NCBI RefSeq assembly: GCF_021602585.1
Contig: NZ_BQIP01000010.1
Span: 1-64,000, forward strand
Reading direction: 5' to 3'
DNA from: Pseudomonas faucium
GTDB taxonomy: Bacteria; Pseudomonadota; Gammaproteobacteria; Pseudomonadales; Pseudomonadaceae
DNA: 64,000 nt
Below, in pieces: positions 17,200 through 25,253 of the stretch. How positions within the stretch are numbered: position 1 is the stretch's first letter; every line of letters begins with the position of its first letter. Position numbers and translations under genes: made by a program. A model generated the notes under the pieces. That model did not search any database. It was not told the DNA's origin and saw nothing but the letters and a program-made list of their open reading frames with translations.

Positions 17200-18579
17200 A
17201 TGGCCTTGGACATCATCGTTGTAATGATCTATGCCGCCGGCATGCTCGGGCTGGGCTGGTATGGCATGCGTCGGGCAAAAACCCACGAAGACTACCTGGT
17301 AGCCGGGCGCAACCTCGGCCCGACCCTGTACATGGGCACCATGGCCACCACCGTACTGGGCGGTGCTTCCACCGTCGGCACCGTGCGCCTGGGCTATGTC
17401 CACGGCATCTCCGGCTTCTGGCTCTGCGCAGCCCTGGGCCTGGGCATCATCGCCCTGAACCTGTTCCTCGCCAAACCGCTGCTGCGCCTGAAGATCTTCA
17501 CCGTGACCCAGGTACTGGAGCGCCGCTACAACCCGATGGCACGCCAGGCCAGTGCGGCGATCATGCTCGCCTATGCGCTGATGATCGGCGTGACCTCGAC
17601 CCTGGCCATGGGCACCGTGCTGCAAGTGCTGCTCGACCTGCCGTTCTGGATGTCGCTGCTGCTTGGCGGCGGTGTGGTGGTGGTGTACTCGACCATCGGC
17701 GGCATGTGGTCGCTGACCCTGACCGACATCGTCCAATTCGTGATCAAGACCGTGGGCCTGATGTTCATCCTGCTGCCGGTGTGCCTGTACAAGGCCGGTG
17801 GCTGGGACACCCTGGTAGCCAAGCTGCCGGCGGCCAGCTTCGCCTGGACCAGCATCGGCTGGGACACCATCATCACCTACTTCCTGATCTACTTCTTCGG
17901 CATCCTGATCGGCCAGGACATCTGGCAGCGGGTGTTCACCGCCCGTGACGAGAAGGTCTGCCAGCGTGCCGGTACCACCGCCGGTGTGTACTGCGTGCTG
18001 TACGGCCTGGCCTGCGCCCTGATCGGCATGGCTGCGCACGTGATCATGCCGGACCTGGTCAACCCCAACAACGCCTTCGCCGAGATGATCAAGACCCAGC
18101 TGCCTGAAGGCATCCGTGGCCTGCTGATGGCTGCTGCCCTGGCCGCGATGATGTCGACCGCCAGTGCCGGCCTGCTGGCCGCATCGACCACCCTGACCGA
18201 AGACCTGCTGCCCAAGCTGCGTGGCGGCAAGCAGTCGAGCCTGGGCATCAACCGCCTGTTCACCCTGCTCACCGGCCTGGTGGTGCTGGGTATCGCCCTG
18301 GCGGTGAACGATGTGATCAGCGCCCTGACGCTGGCCTACAACCTGCTGGTGGGCGGCATGCTGATTCCGCTGATCGGCGCGATCTTCTGGAAGCGTGCGA
18401 CCACCGCAGGGGCCATCTGCAGCATGTCGCTGGGCTTTGCCACCGCGCTGCTGTTCATGTTCAAGGATGGCCTGGATGCCAACACGCCGATCTACTACAG
18501 CCTGGCAATTGGCTTGGTGAGCTTCGTAGTGGTGAGCCTGCTGTCGCGCAAGGAAGTCGGTGCCGTGAAACTGGCCTGA
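17200..18579 (+). CDS. Sodium:solute symporter (SSS family)
   Basis: A 459-residue inner-membrane symporter with about 12-13 predicted helices, starting ALDIIVVMIYAAGMLGLGWYG. The family-typical early motif GRNLGPTLYMGTMATTVLGG (about 37-56) marks the unwound helix 1 that binds solute and Na+. GGGAGA precedes ATG 17200. It lies 132 bases downstream of gbuA on the same strand, so uptake of guanidinobutyrate or a related guanidino/carboxylate compound is a reasonable inference; the substrate is not shown by sequence. Confidence 0.85.
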   Translation: MALDIIVVMIYAAGMLGLGWYGMRRAKTHEDYLVAGRNLGPTLYMGTMATTVLGGASTVGTVRLGYVHGISGFWLCAALGLGIIALNLFLAKPLLRLKIFTVTQVLERRYNPMARQASAAIMLAYALMIGVTSTLAMGTVLQVLLDLPFWMSLLLGGGVVVVYSTIGGMWSLTLTDIVQFVIKTVGLMFILLPVCLYKAGGWDTLVAKLPAASFAWTSIGWDTIITYFLIYFFGILIGQDIWQRVFTARDEKVCQRAGTTAGVYCVLYGLACALIGMAAHVIMPDLVNPNNAFAEMIKTQLPEGIRGLLMAAALAAMMSTASAGLLAASTTLTEDLLPKLRGGKQSSLGINRLFTLLTGLVVLGIALAVNDVISALTLAYNLLVGGMLIPLIGAIFWKRATTAGAICSMSLGFATALLFMFKDGLDANTPIYYSLAIGLVSFVVVSLLSRKEVGAVKLA

Positions 18580-18594
18580 TAACCTGCACAAACG

Positions 18595-18640
18595 AAAAGG
18601 CCGCTGCATCGAAGCTGATGCGGCGGCCTTTTTGCTTTTT
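18595..18640. terminator. Intrinsic terminator after symporter, probably two-way
   Basis: Stem AAGGCCGC-GCATC / GATGC-GCGGCCTT with loop GAAGCT is followed by TTTTTGCTTTTT. It serves the plus-strand symporter and abuts the stop codon of the minus-strand 42-residue ORF. Confidence 0.88.
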
Positions 18641-18768
18641 CAGCGGCGACGCGGCTGGCGCCGGCGCTGCTCTTCATCAGTCGGGATCGGCACCGGCTGC
18701 AGGGGTGGTGGTATCAGCCCCAGCGCGACAGCCAAGTCATGGAGCCAGTTGAACATTTGGTTTTTCAT
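18640..18768 (-). CDS. Small 42-residue protein, possibly anaerobically induced
   Basis: A short frame encoding 42 residues: an amphipathic/hydrophobic start (NWLHDLAVALGLIPPP), a Pro-rich middle and a strongly basic tail ending QRRRQPRRR. ATG 18768 has a GGGGG-rich ribosome site about six bases upstream, and the frame ends exactly at an intrinsic terminator, both signs of a real gene. An Anr/FNR-like box lies about 115-130 bases upstream. In P. aeruginosa a small Anr-controlled gene (PA1414) lies close to gbuA, and this may be its counterpart; that link is from memory. Function is unknown; membrane-surface association is a guess from charge distribution. Confidence 0.7.
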   Translation of the reverse strand: MKNQMFNWLHDLAVALGLIPPPLQPVPIPTDEEQRRRQPRRR

Positions 18769-18882
18769 AGTGCCCCCTTGACGGGTCAGCCTCACGGTCA
18801 ATCAATCCTGCGATGTTTCATACAGATCATAGCCCTATGTCCTGTATTACGCATGCCCTTGTTCCTACAGATGGGGTCGAGT

Positions 18883-18896
18883 TTGACGCGGATCAA
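18883..18896 (-). promoter_or_regulatory. Anr/FNR-like box TTGACGCGGATCAA
   Basis: TTGAC-N4-ATCAA matches the FNR/Anr consensus TTGAT-N4-ATCAA in 9 of 10 defined bases. It overlaps the end of the LysR gene (stop codon at 18893-18895) and lies upstream of the 42-residue ORF. A TATGAT -10-like element on the minus strand at 18826-18831 would place the box at a class I distance (near -70). Confidence 0.55.
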
Positions 18897-19786
18897 GCCG
18901 AAACGGCGCATTCCGACGATTGGTTAATCGTTTCGCTTTGTTGCAAATCGATCCACCCCTGCAAATTCGCCCCGCACATGCCCTGGCGCCACATCAACCA
19001 GGTTTGCGCATGATCGAACGGCGCCTGCAGGCGATGGGCGCGTACCCGGTCGCGGCCAGGCAGGCTGTCGAGCATCGATTGCGCCATCAGCGCCACCCCT
19101 GCGCCAGCGATCACGCAGGCCAGCATGCTCTGGTACGACTCGATTTCCATCACCCGGCCCATGGGCGTGTGGGCATGGGCATACCAGGCCTCCAGGCGCA
19201 TGCGATAGGAGCAGCCCTGGCGGAAGGTGAACACCGCCTTGCCGGCCACCTCGCGGGCACTGTGCACCGCCGGGTGCTCGGGGCTGGTGATCAGCACCAA
19301 CACCTCGTCGCACAAGCGCACCCCATCCAGCCCGGCCAGGCTCGGCGGTCCATCCACCAGGGCGGCATCCAGGCGGTGGCTGAGCAGGCCTTCGAGCAGT
19401 TCGCCACTGGGCGCGGCCTGCACTTGCAGGTTCACCGCCGGGTACGCCTGGTGGTAGCGGGCCAGCAACGCCGGCAGGTGGATGGCCGCCGTGCTGTACA
19501 TGGTGCCGAGCACGAAGTTGCCGGCCGGCTGGCCACCCTGCACCGCCGCCACCGCCTCATCATGCAGCGCTTGCAGGCGGTTGGCGTAATCCAGCAAAAC
19601 CTTGCCCGCAGGCGACAACTGCAGGCGCTGGCGCTCACGCAGGAACAGCTCGACGCCCAGTTGCTCCTCGAGCTGGCGCAGGCGCGTGGACAGGTTCGAC
19701 GGCACCCGGTGCAGCCGCTCGGCGGCGCGGGTCACCGAACCTTCTTCGGCAACCGCCTGGAAGATGCGCAGTTGGCTGAACTCCAT
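18893..19786 (-). CDS. LysR-family transcriptional regulator
   Basis: A 297-residue LysR-type regulator with the N-terminal winged helix-turn-helix (LRIFQAVAEEGSVTRAAERLH) and a periplasmic-binding-protein-like effector domain. ATG 19786 is preceded by AGGAGAAGG. It is divergent from the MFS transporter at 19894, with a clear T-N11-A dyad in the spacer, so it most likely controls that transporter and itself. The inducer is unknown. Confidence 0.9.
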   Translation of the reverse strand: MEFSQLRIFQAVAEEGSVTRAAERLHRVPSNLSTRLRQLEEQLGVELFLRERQRLQLSPAGKVLLDYANRLQALHDEAVAAVQGGQPAGNFVLGTMYSTAAIHLPALLARYHQAYPAVNLQVQAAPSGELLEGLLSHRLDAALVDGPPSLAGLDGVRLCDEVLVLITSPEHPAVHSAREVAGKAVFTFRQGCSYRMRLEAWYAHAHTPMGRVMEIESYQSMLACVIAGAGVALMAQSMLDSLPGRDRVRAHRLQAPFDHAQTWLMWRQGMCGANLQGWIDLQQSETINQSSECAVSA

Positions 19787-19801
19787 AGCCTTCTCCTAAA
19801 C

Positions 19802-19826
19802 TGAATAACTTCATCATCATTATTCA
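19802..19826. promoter_or_regulatory. LysR operator TGAATAA-N11-TTATTCA
   Basis: A perfect 7-base dyad with 11-base spacing, the canonical LysR T-N11-A form, lies in the 107-base spacer between the divergent LysR and MFS genes, 16 bases upstream of the LysR start. Confidence 0.7.
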
Positions 19827-19893
19827 ATTTTACTGAAAGTCAATCCGCCCTACCCTGCCATCCATCGCTCAACGTTTGCGCAGGAGTATTCCC

Positions 19894-21063
19894 ATGTCGC
19901 CGCTCGTACAACTGCTGGCCAGCGCCGTGGCCTTGATGATGGCCATGGGCATCGGCCGCTTCGCCCTCACCCCGCAACTGCCGCAGCTGATTGCCGAGGG
20001 CCAGTTCGACCTGACGGCTGCCGGCCTGGTGGCGGCCGCCAACTACCTGGGCTACTTCATTGGCGCGGCCGATGCCATGTTCGCCCGCCGGCCCCATCAG
20101 GTCAGGCTGCGGCTGCAGGGCGGGCTTTGGCTGTGCGTGCTGCTGACCCTGGCCTCCTGGGCCGCCGACGGCTTCTGGAGCCACCTGCTGCTGCGCTTCG
20201 GCACCGGGGTTGCCAGCGCCTGGGTGCTGGTGATGATCACCAGCCTCAGCCAGCAGATCGCCAATGCCAGCCAGCGCCAACGCCTGGGTGCCCTGGTGTT
20301 CGCAGGGCCTGGTGTGGGCATCGCCGTCACCGGCCTGCTGGCACTGGCGGCGCACCTGCTGGGGCTGAGCTCGGCGGCGTTGTGGTTGGTGTACGCGGTG
20401 ACGGCGCTGGCCATGCTGCTGGCCGTGCGCCCATGGCTGCCGCGTGCGCTGGAGCCCGCCGTAGTGCCCAGCAGCGGGCAACCGGGGGCGACACGCAGCG
20501 TCGGCATTGGCCGCCTGGCCCTGGTGTATGCGTTGTATGGCGTGGGTTACATCCTGCCGGCCACGTTCCTGTCGCAAATGGCCAACCAGCAGTTTCGCGG
20601 GCACTGGATGGCTGACCTGTTCTGGCCGGCATTCGGCGTGGCTGCGGCGCTCGGCGTGGTGCTGGTGAGTGCGCGGCGCTCGGGCCGCACGTCCACCTGG
20701 TTGACGGCCACCTTGTGGCTGCAGGGACTGGGCGTGCTGGCCTGCCTGATGGGAGGCGGGCTTGGCCTGGCGCTGGGTGTGGTGCTCTGCGGCACACCGT
20801 TTCTGGCCTGCATGCAGTTGGTGATGCAGCGCTCGCGGGAGCTGGCGCCGCATGCGACGCAGCGCAATGCCGGGCTACTGACGGCCTGCTTTGCACTGGG
20901 GCAGTTGAGTGGGCCGCTGCTGGCTGCCTTGAGCAACCATTACAGCGGGGGCTTGCAGCCGGCGCTGGTGTTGGCGGCTGCTGGGCTGGGACTGGCGGGG
21001 GTGCTGGTGCTTGTGGGGAGCCGCAACCCCAATGCTTCCCTGGTTACCGGTCGGGTAGCTTGA
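19894..21063 (+). CDS. MFS transporter, YbfB/YjiJ-type
   Basis: A 389-residue major facilitator protein with about 12 hydrophobic segments and the YbfB-type opening (LLASAVALMMAMGIGRFALTP), continuing into helix 2 (AANYLGYFIGA). AGGAGT sits seven bases before ATG 19894; the upstream in-frame ATG at 19876 lacks a site. Predicted exporter of a small molecule, probably regulated by the divergent LysR protein. The substrate is unknown. Confidence 0.85.
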   Translation: MSPLVQLLASAVALMMAMGIGRFALTPQLPQLIAEGQFDLTAAGLVAAANYLGYFIGAADAMFARRPHQVRLRLQGGLWLCVLLTLASWAADGFWSHLLLRFGTGVASAWVLVMITSLSQQIANASQRQRLGALVFAGPGVGIAVTGLLALAAHLLGLSSAALWLVYAVTALAMLLAVRPWLPRALEPAVVPSSGQPGATRSVGIGRLALVYALYGVGYILPATFLSQMANQQFRGHWMADLFWPAFGVAAALGVVLVSARRSGRTSTWLTATLWLQGLGVLACLMGGGLGLALGVVLCGTPFLACMQLVMQRSRELAPHATQRNAGLLTACFALGQLSGPLLAALSNHYSGGLQPALVLAAAGLGLAGVLVLVGSRNPNASLVTGRVA

Positions 21064-21082
21064 TGAACCGGGGTGTCTGAAC

Positions 21083-21178
21083 CGGCCCTATCGCCGGCAA
21101 GCCGGCTCCCACAGGCTGCCCACAATGCTCAAGCGTTGTGAGTGACCTGTGGGAGCCGGCTTGCCGGCGATAGGGCCA
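21083..21178. repeat. REP pair (type 1) between convergent genes
   Basis: Two facing copies of GGCCCTATCGCCGGCAAGCC-type REP with about 30 bases between them sit between the convergent MFS and EamA genes. Confidence 0.92.
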
Positions 21179-21185
21179 ATACTGA

Positions 21186-22112
21186 TCAACCGACAAACCT
21201 GCGCAATTGCTGCCGCACCCAGGGCTCGGCGCTGACCAGGATCACCCCCAGCAACACCATCACCGCCCCGAGCACAAAGTTGACGCTCAAGGGCTCATCC
21301 AACAGCAACACACCAAAGGTCACCCCGAACAACGGCGTGATGAACGAAAACACCGCCAGGTTCGAGGCCAGGTACTTGCGCAGCAACCAGAACCACGTCA
21401 GGTAGCTGACGAACGACACCATGATCCCCTGGAACAGCACGCTGCCAACCGCCAAGGGCGTCATCGCCACCTCGCCGATCTGCCCGCTGAGCAAGGCAAT
21501 CAGCAACAGCCCGGCAAAGCCCACCGCCAACTGGTAGAACAACGTCAGCGTTACCGGCGCCTCCGACAATCGCGAGCCGCGCACCACCACGGTGGTCGCG
21601 CCCCACGCCAGGCCAGCCAGCACGCCCAGCGCATCGCCGAGCAGCATGCGCCCGTCCATCTGCTCGAACGACACGCCCCCGGCGAACGCGGTAGCAATGC
21701 CGCCGAACGCCAGCAGGATGCCCATCCACTGCAGCCAGCGCAGGCGCTCGCTGGGCAACATGAAGTGCAGCCCCAGGGCGGTGAATACCGGCGCGGTATA
21801 GAGGAATACCGACATATGCGCCGCCGAGGTCAGCTTCAGGCCCTCGGCGATGAACAGGAACTCCAGGCCAAACAACCCACCGGCCAGCAGCCCGGCGCGC
21901 CAGGTCGTGCCCACTTGCCCCCAGCCACCGCGCCAGCACAAGAGCAGGCCCACCAGCACGGCGGCCAGGCCATTGCGCAGGGCGGCCTGCATCACCGGGG
22001 CGATATCGACCGCCGCGGTCTTGATCAGGACTTGCTGGCAACCCCAGAGCAGGCACAGGCCCAGCATCACCTGGAAGGCAAAGGCGTCAGGGTTCTTGCG
22101 GGCCGCGCTCAT
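21186..22112 (-). CDS. EamA/DMT-family transporter
   Basis: A 308-residue inner-membrane protein with ten predicted helices in two EamA repeats (first about 12-140, second about 155-300). It shows the family features of a Pro/Gly-rich first helix (VMLGLCLLWGCQQVLIKTAA) and WLLRKYLASNLAVFSFITPL-type text in the second repeat. GGAGG lies upstream of ATG 22112. Probably exports a metabolite or amino acid. A palindrome about 60 bases upstream of the start suggests a repressor. Confidence 0.88.
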   Translation of the reverse strand: MSAARKNPDAFAFQVMLGLCLLWGCQQVLIKTAAVDIAPVMQAALRNGLAAVLVGLLLCWRGGWGQVGTTWRAGLLAGGLFGLEFLFIAEGLKLTSAAHMSVFLYTAPVFTALGLHFMLPSERLRWLQWMGILLAFGGIATAFAGGVSFEQMDGRMLLGDALGVLAGLAWGATTVVVRGSRLSEAPVTLTLFYQLAVGFAGLLLIALLSGQIGEVAMTPLAVGSVLFQGIMVSFVSYLTWFWLLRKYLASNLAVFSFITPLFGVTFGVLLLDEPLSVNFVLGAVMVLLGVILVSAEPWVRQQLRRFVG

Positions 22113-22162
22113 GGGCGGCCCTCCAGGGTGATCGATGGCATGGGCAAAGGCTCGGCAGTGTT

Positions 22163-22190
22163 CAGGAAAGACCGATTATCGGTTTTCCTG
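22163..22190. promoter_or_regulatory. Operator-like dyad upstream of the EamA gene
   Basis: ACCGAT-T-ATCGGT (22171-22183) is nested inside flanking CAGGAAA/TTTCCTG arms, forming a 28-base dyad with one bulged base. It has no T-run on either strand, so an operator is likelier than a terminator. Confidence 0.5.
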
Positions 22191-22218
22191 GCCCACCCTT
22201 GCCAGTCTCAAAACGACT

Positions 22219-22614
22219 TCAAGCGATCTGCGCCTTGGCAGACACCCGGTCGAAGGTGGCTTCATCCAGGGCATCTTCCTGTTCGTCCAGCACCTGGCGC
22301 GGGTGTTCGAAGCCCGGAATGCTGCTGTCGAGCAGGCTCAGCAGCCGCGAACCGCGCTCGGTGAGCACGAAGTTCTCGCCATTGCCGCCGTCCTCCGGCG
22401 CCCGACTGTCGATGAAACCGCGCTCAAAAAGTAACTTTTCGTACTCGCAGGCGCGAGTTTTCAGGTGGTCGATGTCCCCCACCGGCTGCCCTTCGGCGGC
22501 CAGCGCCGCAGCGTGCTGCTCGGCATAGGGGCGAGGCGTGAAGTTGTGACCGGCACCGTTCTGCACCTCGTGCAGCAAGCGCTCGATCAGGTCCCAGTCG
22601 TAAGTGGTGCTCAT
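22219..22614 (-). CDS. DUF2513-family protein
   Basis: A 131-residue soluble protein matching the DUF2513 pattern: an opening YDWDLIERLLHEVQN, a predicted winged-helix region with HLKTRACEYEKLLFERGFI, and a C-terminal acidic tail. DUF2513 proteins are predicted DNA-binding or phage/plasmid-associated proteins of unknown role. AGAGG precedes ATG 22614. It sits next to a BrnTA toxin-antitoxin pair, which hints at an accessory patch, although base composition is not obviously foreign. Confidence 0.7.
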   Translation of the reverse strand: MSTTYDWDLIERLLHEVQNGAGHNFTPRPYAEQHAAALAAEGQPVGDIDHLKTRACEYEKLLFERGFIDSRAPEDGGNGENFVLTERGSRLLSLLDSSIPGFEHPRQVLDEQEDALDEATFDRVSAKAQIA

Positions 22615-22689
22615 GGCGATGGCCTCTTGCTGTGGACGAAGGGGTACACAGCTTGGGACCCATGGGGGATCGGCGGCGTTCCGAAAGAA

Positions 22690-22944
22690 TCAGCGATCTC
22701 GCTGCTGGGCTTGCATGTACTGGCGCAGCAACTGGTTGATCCGTGTCTGATACCCCGCCCCTTGCGCTTTGAACCAGGCGAGCACATCGGCGTCGAGCCT
22801 GATCGTCACCGTTTGCTTGGCAGGTACGCGCAGTTCGGCCTGTCGGAAAAAGTCTTCACCCAGCTCGGGGATATCCGAGGTATCGATATCCTTGTCGTCC
22901 TGCCGGGCCAGCCGCGCCCAGTCAGTTTTCGATGTATTGGTCAT
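22690..22944 (-). CDS. brnA: BrnA-type antitoxin
   Basis: An 84-residue antitoxin. ATG 22944 is chosen because GGAGG lies nine bases upstream; a longer frame exists. The BrnA features are the acidic N-terminal half (QDDKDIDTSDIPEL) and the C-terminal ribbon-helix-helix (TVTIRLDADVLAWFKAQG, then YQTRINQLLRQYM) used for DNA binding and autoregulation. Its start overlaps the toxin gene by 23 bases, the usual toxin-first BrnTA order. Confidence 0.88.
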   Translation of the reverse strand: MTNTSKTDWARLARQDDKDIDTSDIPELGEDFFRQAELRVPAKQTVTIRLDADVLAWFKAQGAGYQTRINQLLRQYMQAQQRDR

Positions 22945-23200
22945 AATGTTTGGCCTCCCATTTGGTGGCTTTGCGTGCGGAAATGATCCGAATGATTTCA
23001 CCTTGCCGTTCCGTGTAAACGACCACGCCTATCAGTGACTTCAACCAGCCAAGGCTGACCCAGCGTTCCTCTCCATATTCCACGCAACTATCCCGGCGAA
23101 TCAGCATGGGGTGGTTGAACATGTCCGGAACATCGCTGAAGTCGATGCCATGCTTGCGGATATTGATCTGGTTTTTCGCCTCGTCCCACTCAAAGAACAT
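22922..23200 (-). CDS. brnT: BrnT-type ribonuclease toxin
   Basis: A 92-residue BrnT/RelE-fold ribonuclease toxin. The family pattern is clear: FEWDEAKNQINIRKHGIDF at the start, a central RWVSLGWLKSLIGVVVYTER strand pair, and the catalytic-end RIISARKATKWEAKHY. GGAGCG precedes ATG 23200. Translation is coupled to brnA. It probably cuts mRNA under stress when the antitoxin is lost. Confidence 0.9.
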   Translation of the reverse strand: MFFEWDEAKNQINIRKHGIDFSDVPDMFNHPMLIRRDSCVEYGEERWVSLGWLKSLIGVVVYTERQGEIIRIISARKATKWEAKHYDQYIEN

Positions 23201-23206
23201 GGGACG

Positions 23207-23260
23207 CTCCGTATTTACACTTGTACATACGATACCTCCTGTTTGACAGCGAGGCTAGTG
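23207..23260 (-). promoter_or_regulatory. brnTA promoter/operator region
   Basis: A spacer with the dyad CGTAT-N12-ATACG (23210-23231), containing a central TGTACA, lies just before the toxin ribosome site. It is a plausible BrnA ribbon-helix-helix operator; -10/-35 elements are not certain. Confidence 0.4.
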
Positions 23261-23425
23261 AAGGGCGGTCCAGGCATCAAGATCGCCACACGGCTTTTCA
23301 GTGCCGTTCAGAAAAGGACTACGACAACGCGCGATTTCTTCTCGGCCACCATCGGTCGCGAGCACTGAACTTGCTGGGCCACACACACCTCCACCGGGCA
23401 TACCCACTGCCGGAGGTAGTTAAGG

Positions 23426-23698
23426 ATGAAACCGCTGCTGCGCATCGCCTGTGCCACTGCCCTGTTCTGCGCCCTGCCCGCCTGGGCCTGCACGCCGGAA
23501 GAGGCGACACAGAAACGTGAGGAGCTGGCTGGGCTGGTCAGTCAGCTCACCGAGCAGAACCCGCAGAAGGCCAAGGAGATCAATGATGAGCTCCAGGGGA
23601 TGGAGCTGGGGACGGCGAGCAAGGACTTGCCCGACAAGTGTCAGTTGATCGATCAACGGATCAAGGAATTGAAGACGGCGGAGAAGAAGGCTGACTGA
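23426..23698 (+). CDS. Small exported protein of unknown function
   Basis: A 90-residue protein with a signal peptide (MKPLLRIACATALFCALPAWA, then CTPEEATQKREE). The mature part is a highly charged, probably helical/coiled segment (REELAGLVSQLTEQNPQKA) with two cysteines (first mature residue and CQLIDQRIK). The first mature residue is Cys but the preceding text (PAWAC) is a weak lipobox, so a periplasmic location is more likely. ATG 23426 follows AAGGA. It is convergent with the DEAD-box helicase gene. Confidence 0.75.
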   Translation: MKPLLRIACATALFCALPAWACTPEEATQKREELAGLVSQLTEQNPQKAKEINDELQGMELGTASKDLPDKCQLIDQRIKELKTAEKKAD

Positions 23699-23711
23699 TG
23701 GGGTGAACCAA

Positions 23712-23778
23712 GGGCCCTATCGCCGGCAAGCCGGCTCCTACAAATAGCTGTGGGAGCCGGCTTGCCGGCGATAGGGCC
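23712..23778. repeat. REP pair (type 1), tightly spaced
   Basis: Two facing GCCGGCAAGCCGGCTCC copies with about 8 bases between form one long hairpin, between convergent genes. Confidence 0.92.
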
Positions 23779-23786
23779 TGCGCGGA

Positions 23787-25127
23787 TTACTCAGCCGCAG
23801 GCTTGCGCTTCTTCAGCGGCGCCAGGCCGTCGGCGCTGGCCAGTGGTGCGTTGGCCTTGGGCTTGGCGGTTGGCTTGCGCTTGGCCGTGGCCTTCTTGTC
23901 GCCGCCCTTCTTCTCGACCTTCTTCTTCTTGGTGCCGGCAGCCTTGCCCGACGCCTTGACCTTCTTCGGCCCGTTGTAGGTGCCTTTGACTTCCTTGATC
24001 ACCCGGCGCTCGAACTGCTGCTTGAGGTAGCGTTCGATGCTGGACATCAGGTTCCAGTCATTGTGGGTGATCAGCGAAATCGCCAGGCCTTCGCCGCCCG
24101 CACGGCCGGTACGGCCGATGCGGTGCACGTACTCGTCGCCGCTGCGTGGCATGTCGAAGTTGATCACCAGGTCCAGGCCGTCGATGTCCAGGCCGCGGGC
24201 GGCCACGTCGGTGGCCACCAGCACCTTGGAGCTGCCCTGCTTGAAGCGCTCGATGGCCAGCTTGCGGTCCTTCTGGTCCTTCTCGCCGTGCAGCACGAAG
24301 GCCTTCACGTCCTTGGCCACCAGGTGGCCGTAGATGCGGTCGGCCAGGGCGCGGGTGTTGGTGAAGATGATCGCCTTGTCGAAGGTCTCGTTCGCCAGCA
24401 GCCACTGCACGATCGCTTCTTTGTGCTGGTCGTGGTCGGCGGTGATGATCTGCTGGCGGGTGCCTTCGGCGAGCTGCGAGACGCTGTTGAGCATCAGGTG
24501 CTCAGGGTCTTTGAGCACCTTGCCGATGATGTCACGCAGGGCCGCGCCACCGGTGGTGGCAGAGAACAGCAGGGTCTGCTCGCGGTTCTCGCACTCCTTG
24601 CACAGGCGCTCCATGTCTTCGGCAAAGCCCATGTCGAGCATGCGGTCGGCTTCGTCGAGGATCAGCACCTGCACGTGGGACAGGTCGAGGTTGCCGGCGT
24701 TGAGCTGCTCGAGCAGGCGGCCCGGGGTGCCGATCAGCACGTCCGGCACCTTGCGCAGCATCGCGGCCTGTTCCTTGAAGTCTTCACCGCCGGTCACCAG
24801 GCCCGACTTGATGTAGGTGAACTGCGAGAACAGCTGCACTTGCTTGAGGGTCTGCTGGGCCAGCTCGCGGGTCGGCAGCAGGATCAGCGCGCGGATTTCG
24901 ACCCGCGGGCCACTCAGGTCGACCAGGCGGTTGAGCAGCGGCAGGACGAAAGCGGCGGTCTTGCCGCTGCCGGTCTGCGCGGTCACACGCAGGTCACGCC
25001 CTTGCAGGGCCAGGGGGATGGCCGCGGCCTGCACCGGGGTTGGCTCGACAAATTTAAGCTCGGCCACGGCTTTAAGCAGGCGTTCATGCAGGGCGAATTG
25101 GGAGAACACGGAGGTAACCTCAGGCAA
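23787..25127 (-). CDS. DEAD-box ATP-dependent RNA helicase
   Basis: A 446-residue RNA helicase with all core motifs: Q motif (FVEPTPVQAAAIP), Walker A AQTGSGKT (near 50), PTRELAQQ, GTPGRLL, DEAD (near 156), SATTGG, and HRIGRTGRAG (near 334). A Lys/Ala-rich basic tail (about 385-446) probably gives RNA affinity. It resembles the SrmB/RhlB group used in ribosome assembly and mRNA turnover; I do not assign a symbol because Pseudomonas has several paralogues. ATG 25127 is followed by PEVTSVFSQFALHERLL, matching the usual family start. Confidence 0.9.
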   Translation of the reverse strand: MPEVTSVFSQFALHERLLKAVAELKFVEPTPVQAAAIPLALQGRDLRVTAQTGSGKTAAFVLPLLNRLVDLSGPRVEIRALILLPTRELAQQTLKQVQLFSQFTYIKSGLVTGGEDFKEQAAMLRKVPDVLIGTPGRLLEQLNAGNLDLSHVQVLILDEADRMLDMGFAEDMERLCKECENREQTLLFSATTGGAALRDIIGKVLKDPEHLMLNSVSQLAEGTRQQIITADHDQHKEAIVQWLLANETFDKAIIFTNTRALADRIYGHLVAKDVKAFVLHGEKDQKDRKLAIERFKQGSSKVLVATDVAARGLDIDGLDLVINFDMPRSGDEYVHRIGRTGRAGGEGLAISLITHNDWNLMSSIERYLKQQFERRVIKEVKGTYNGPKKVKASGKAAGTKKKKVEKKGGDKKATAKRKPTAKPKANAPLASADGLAPLKKRKPAAE

Positions 25128-25253
25128 GTGCGGGGAAATTCAGTTGCATAGGGTAACGTTTTCTGCCGCAAGAGCCGAATTTCTTTTGGCAACTTTGTCG
25201 CCATCCGCGCTCTAATGCCACTTCGTTTCGCAAGCAAAGACCGTTTCAAGCCT

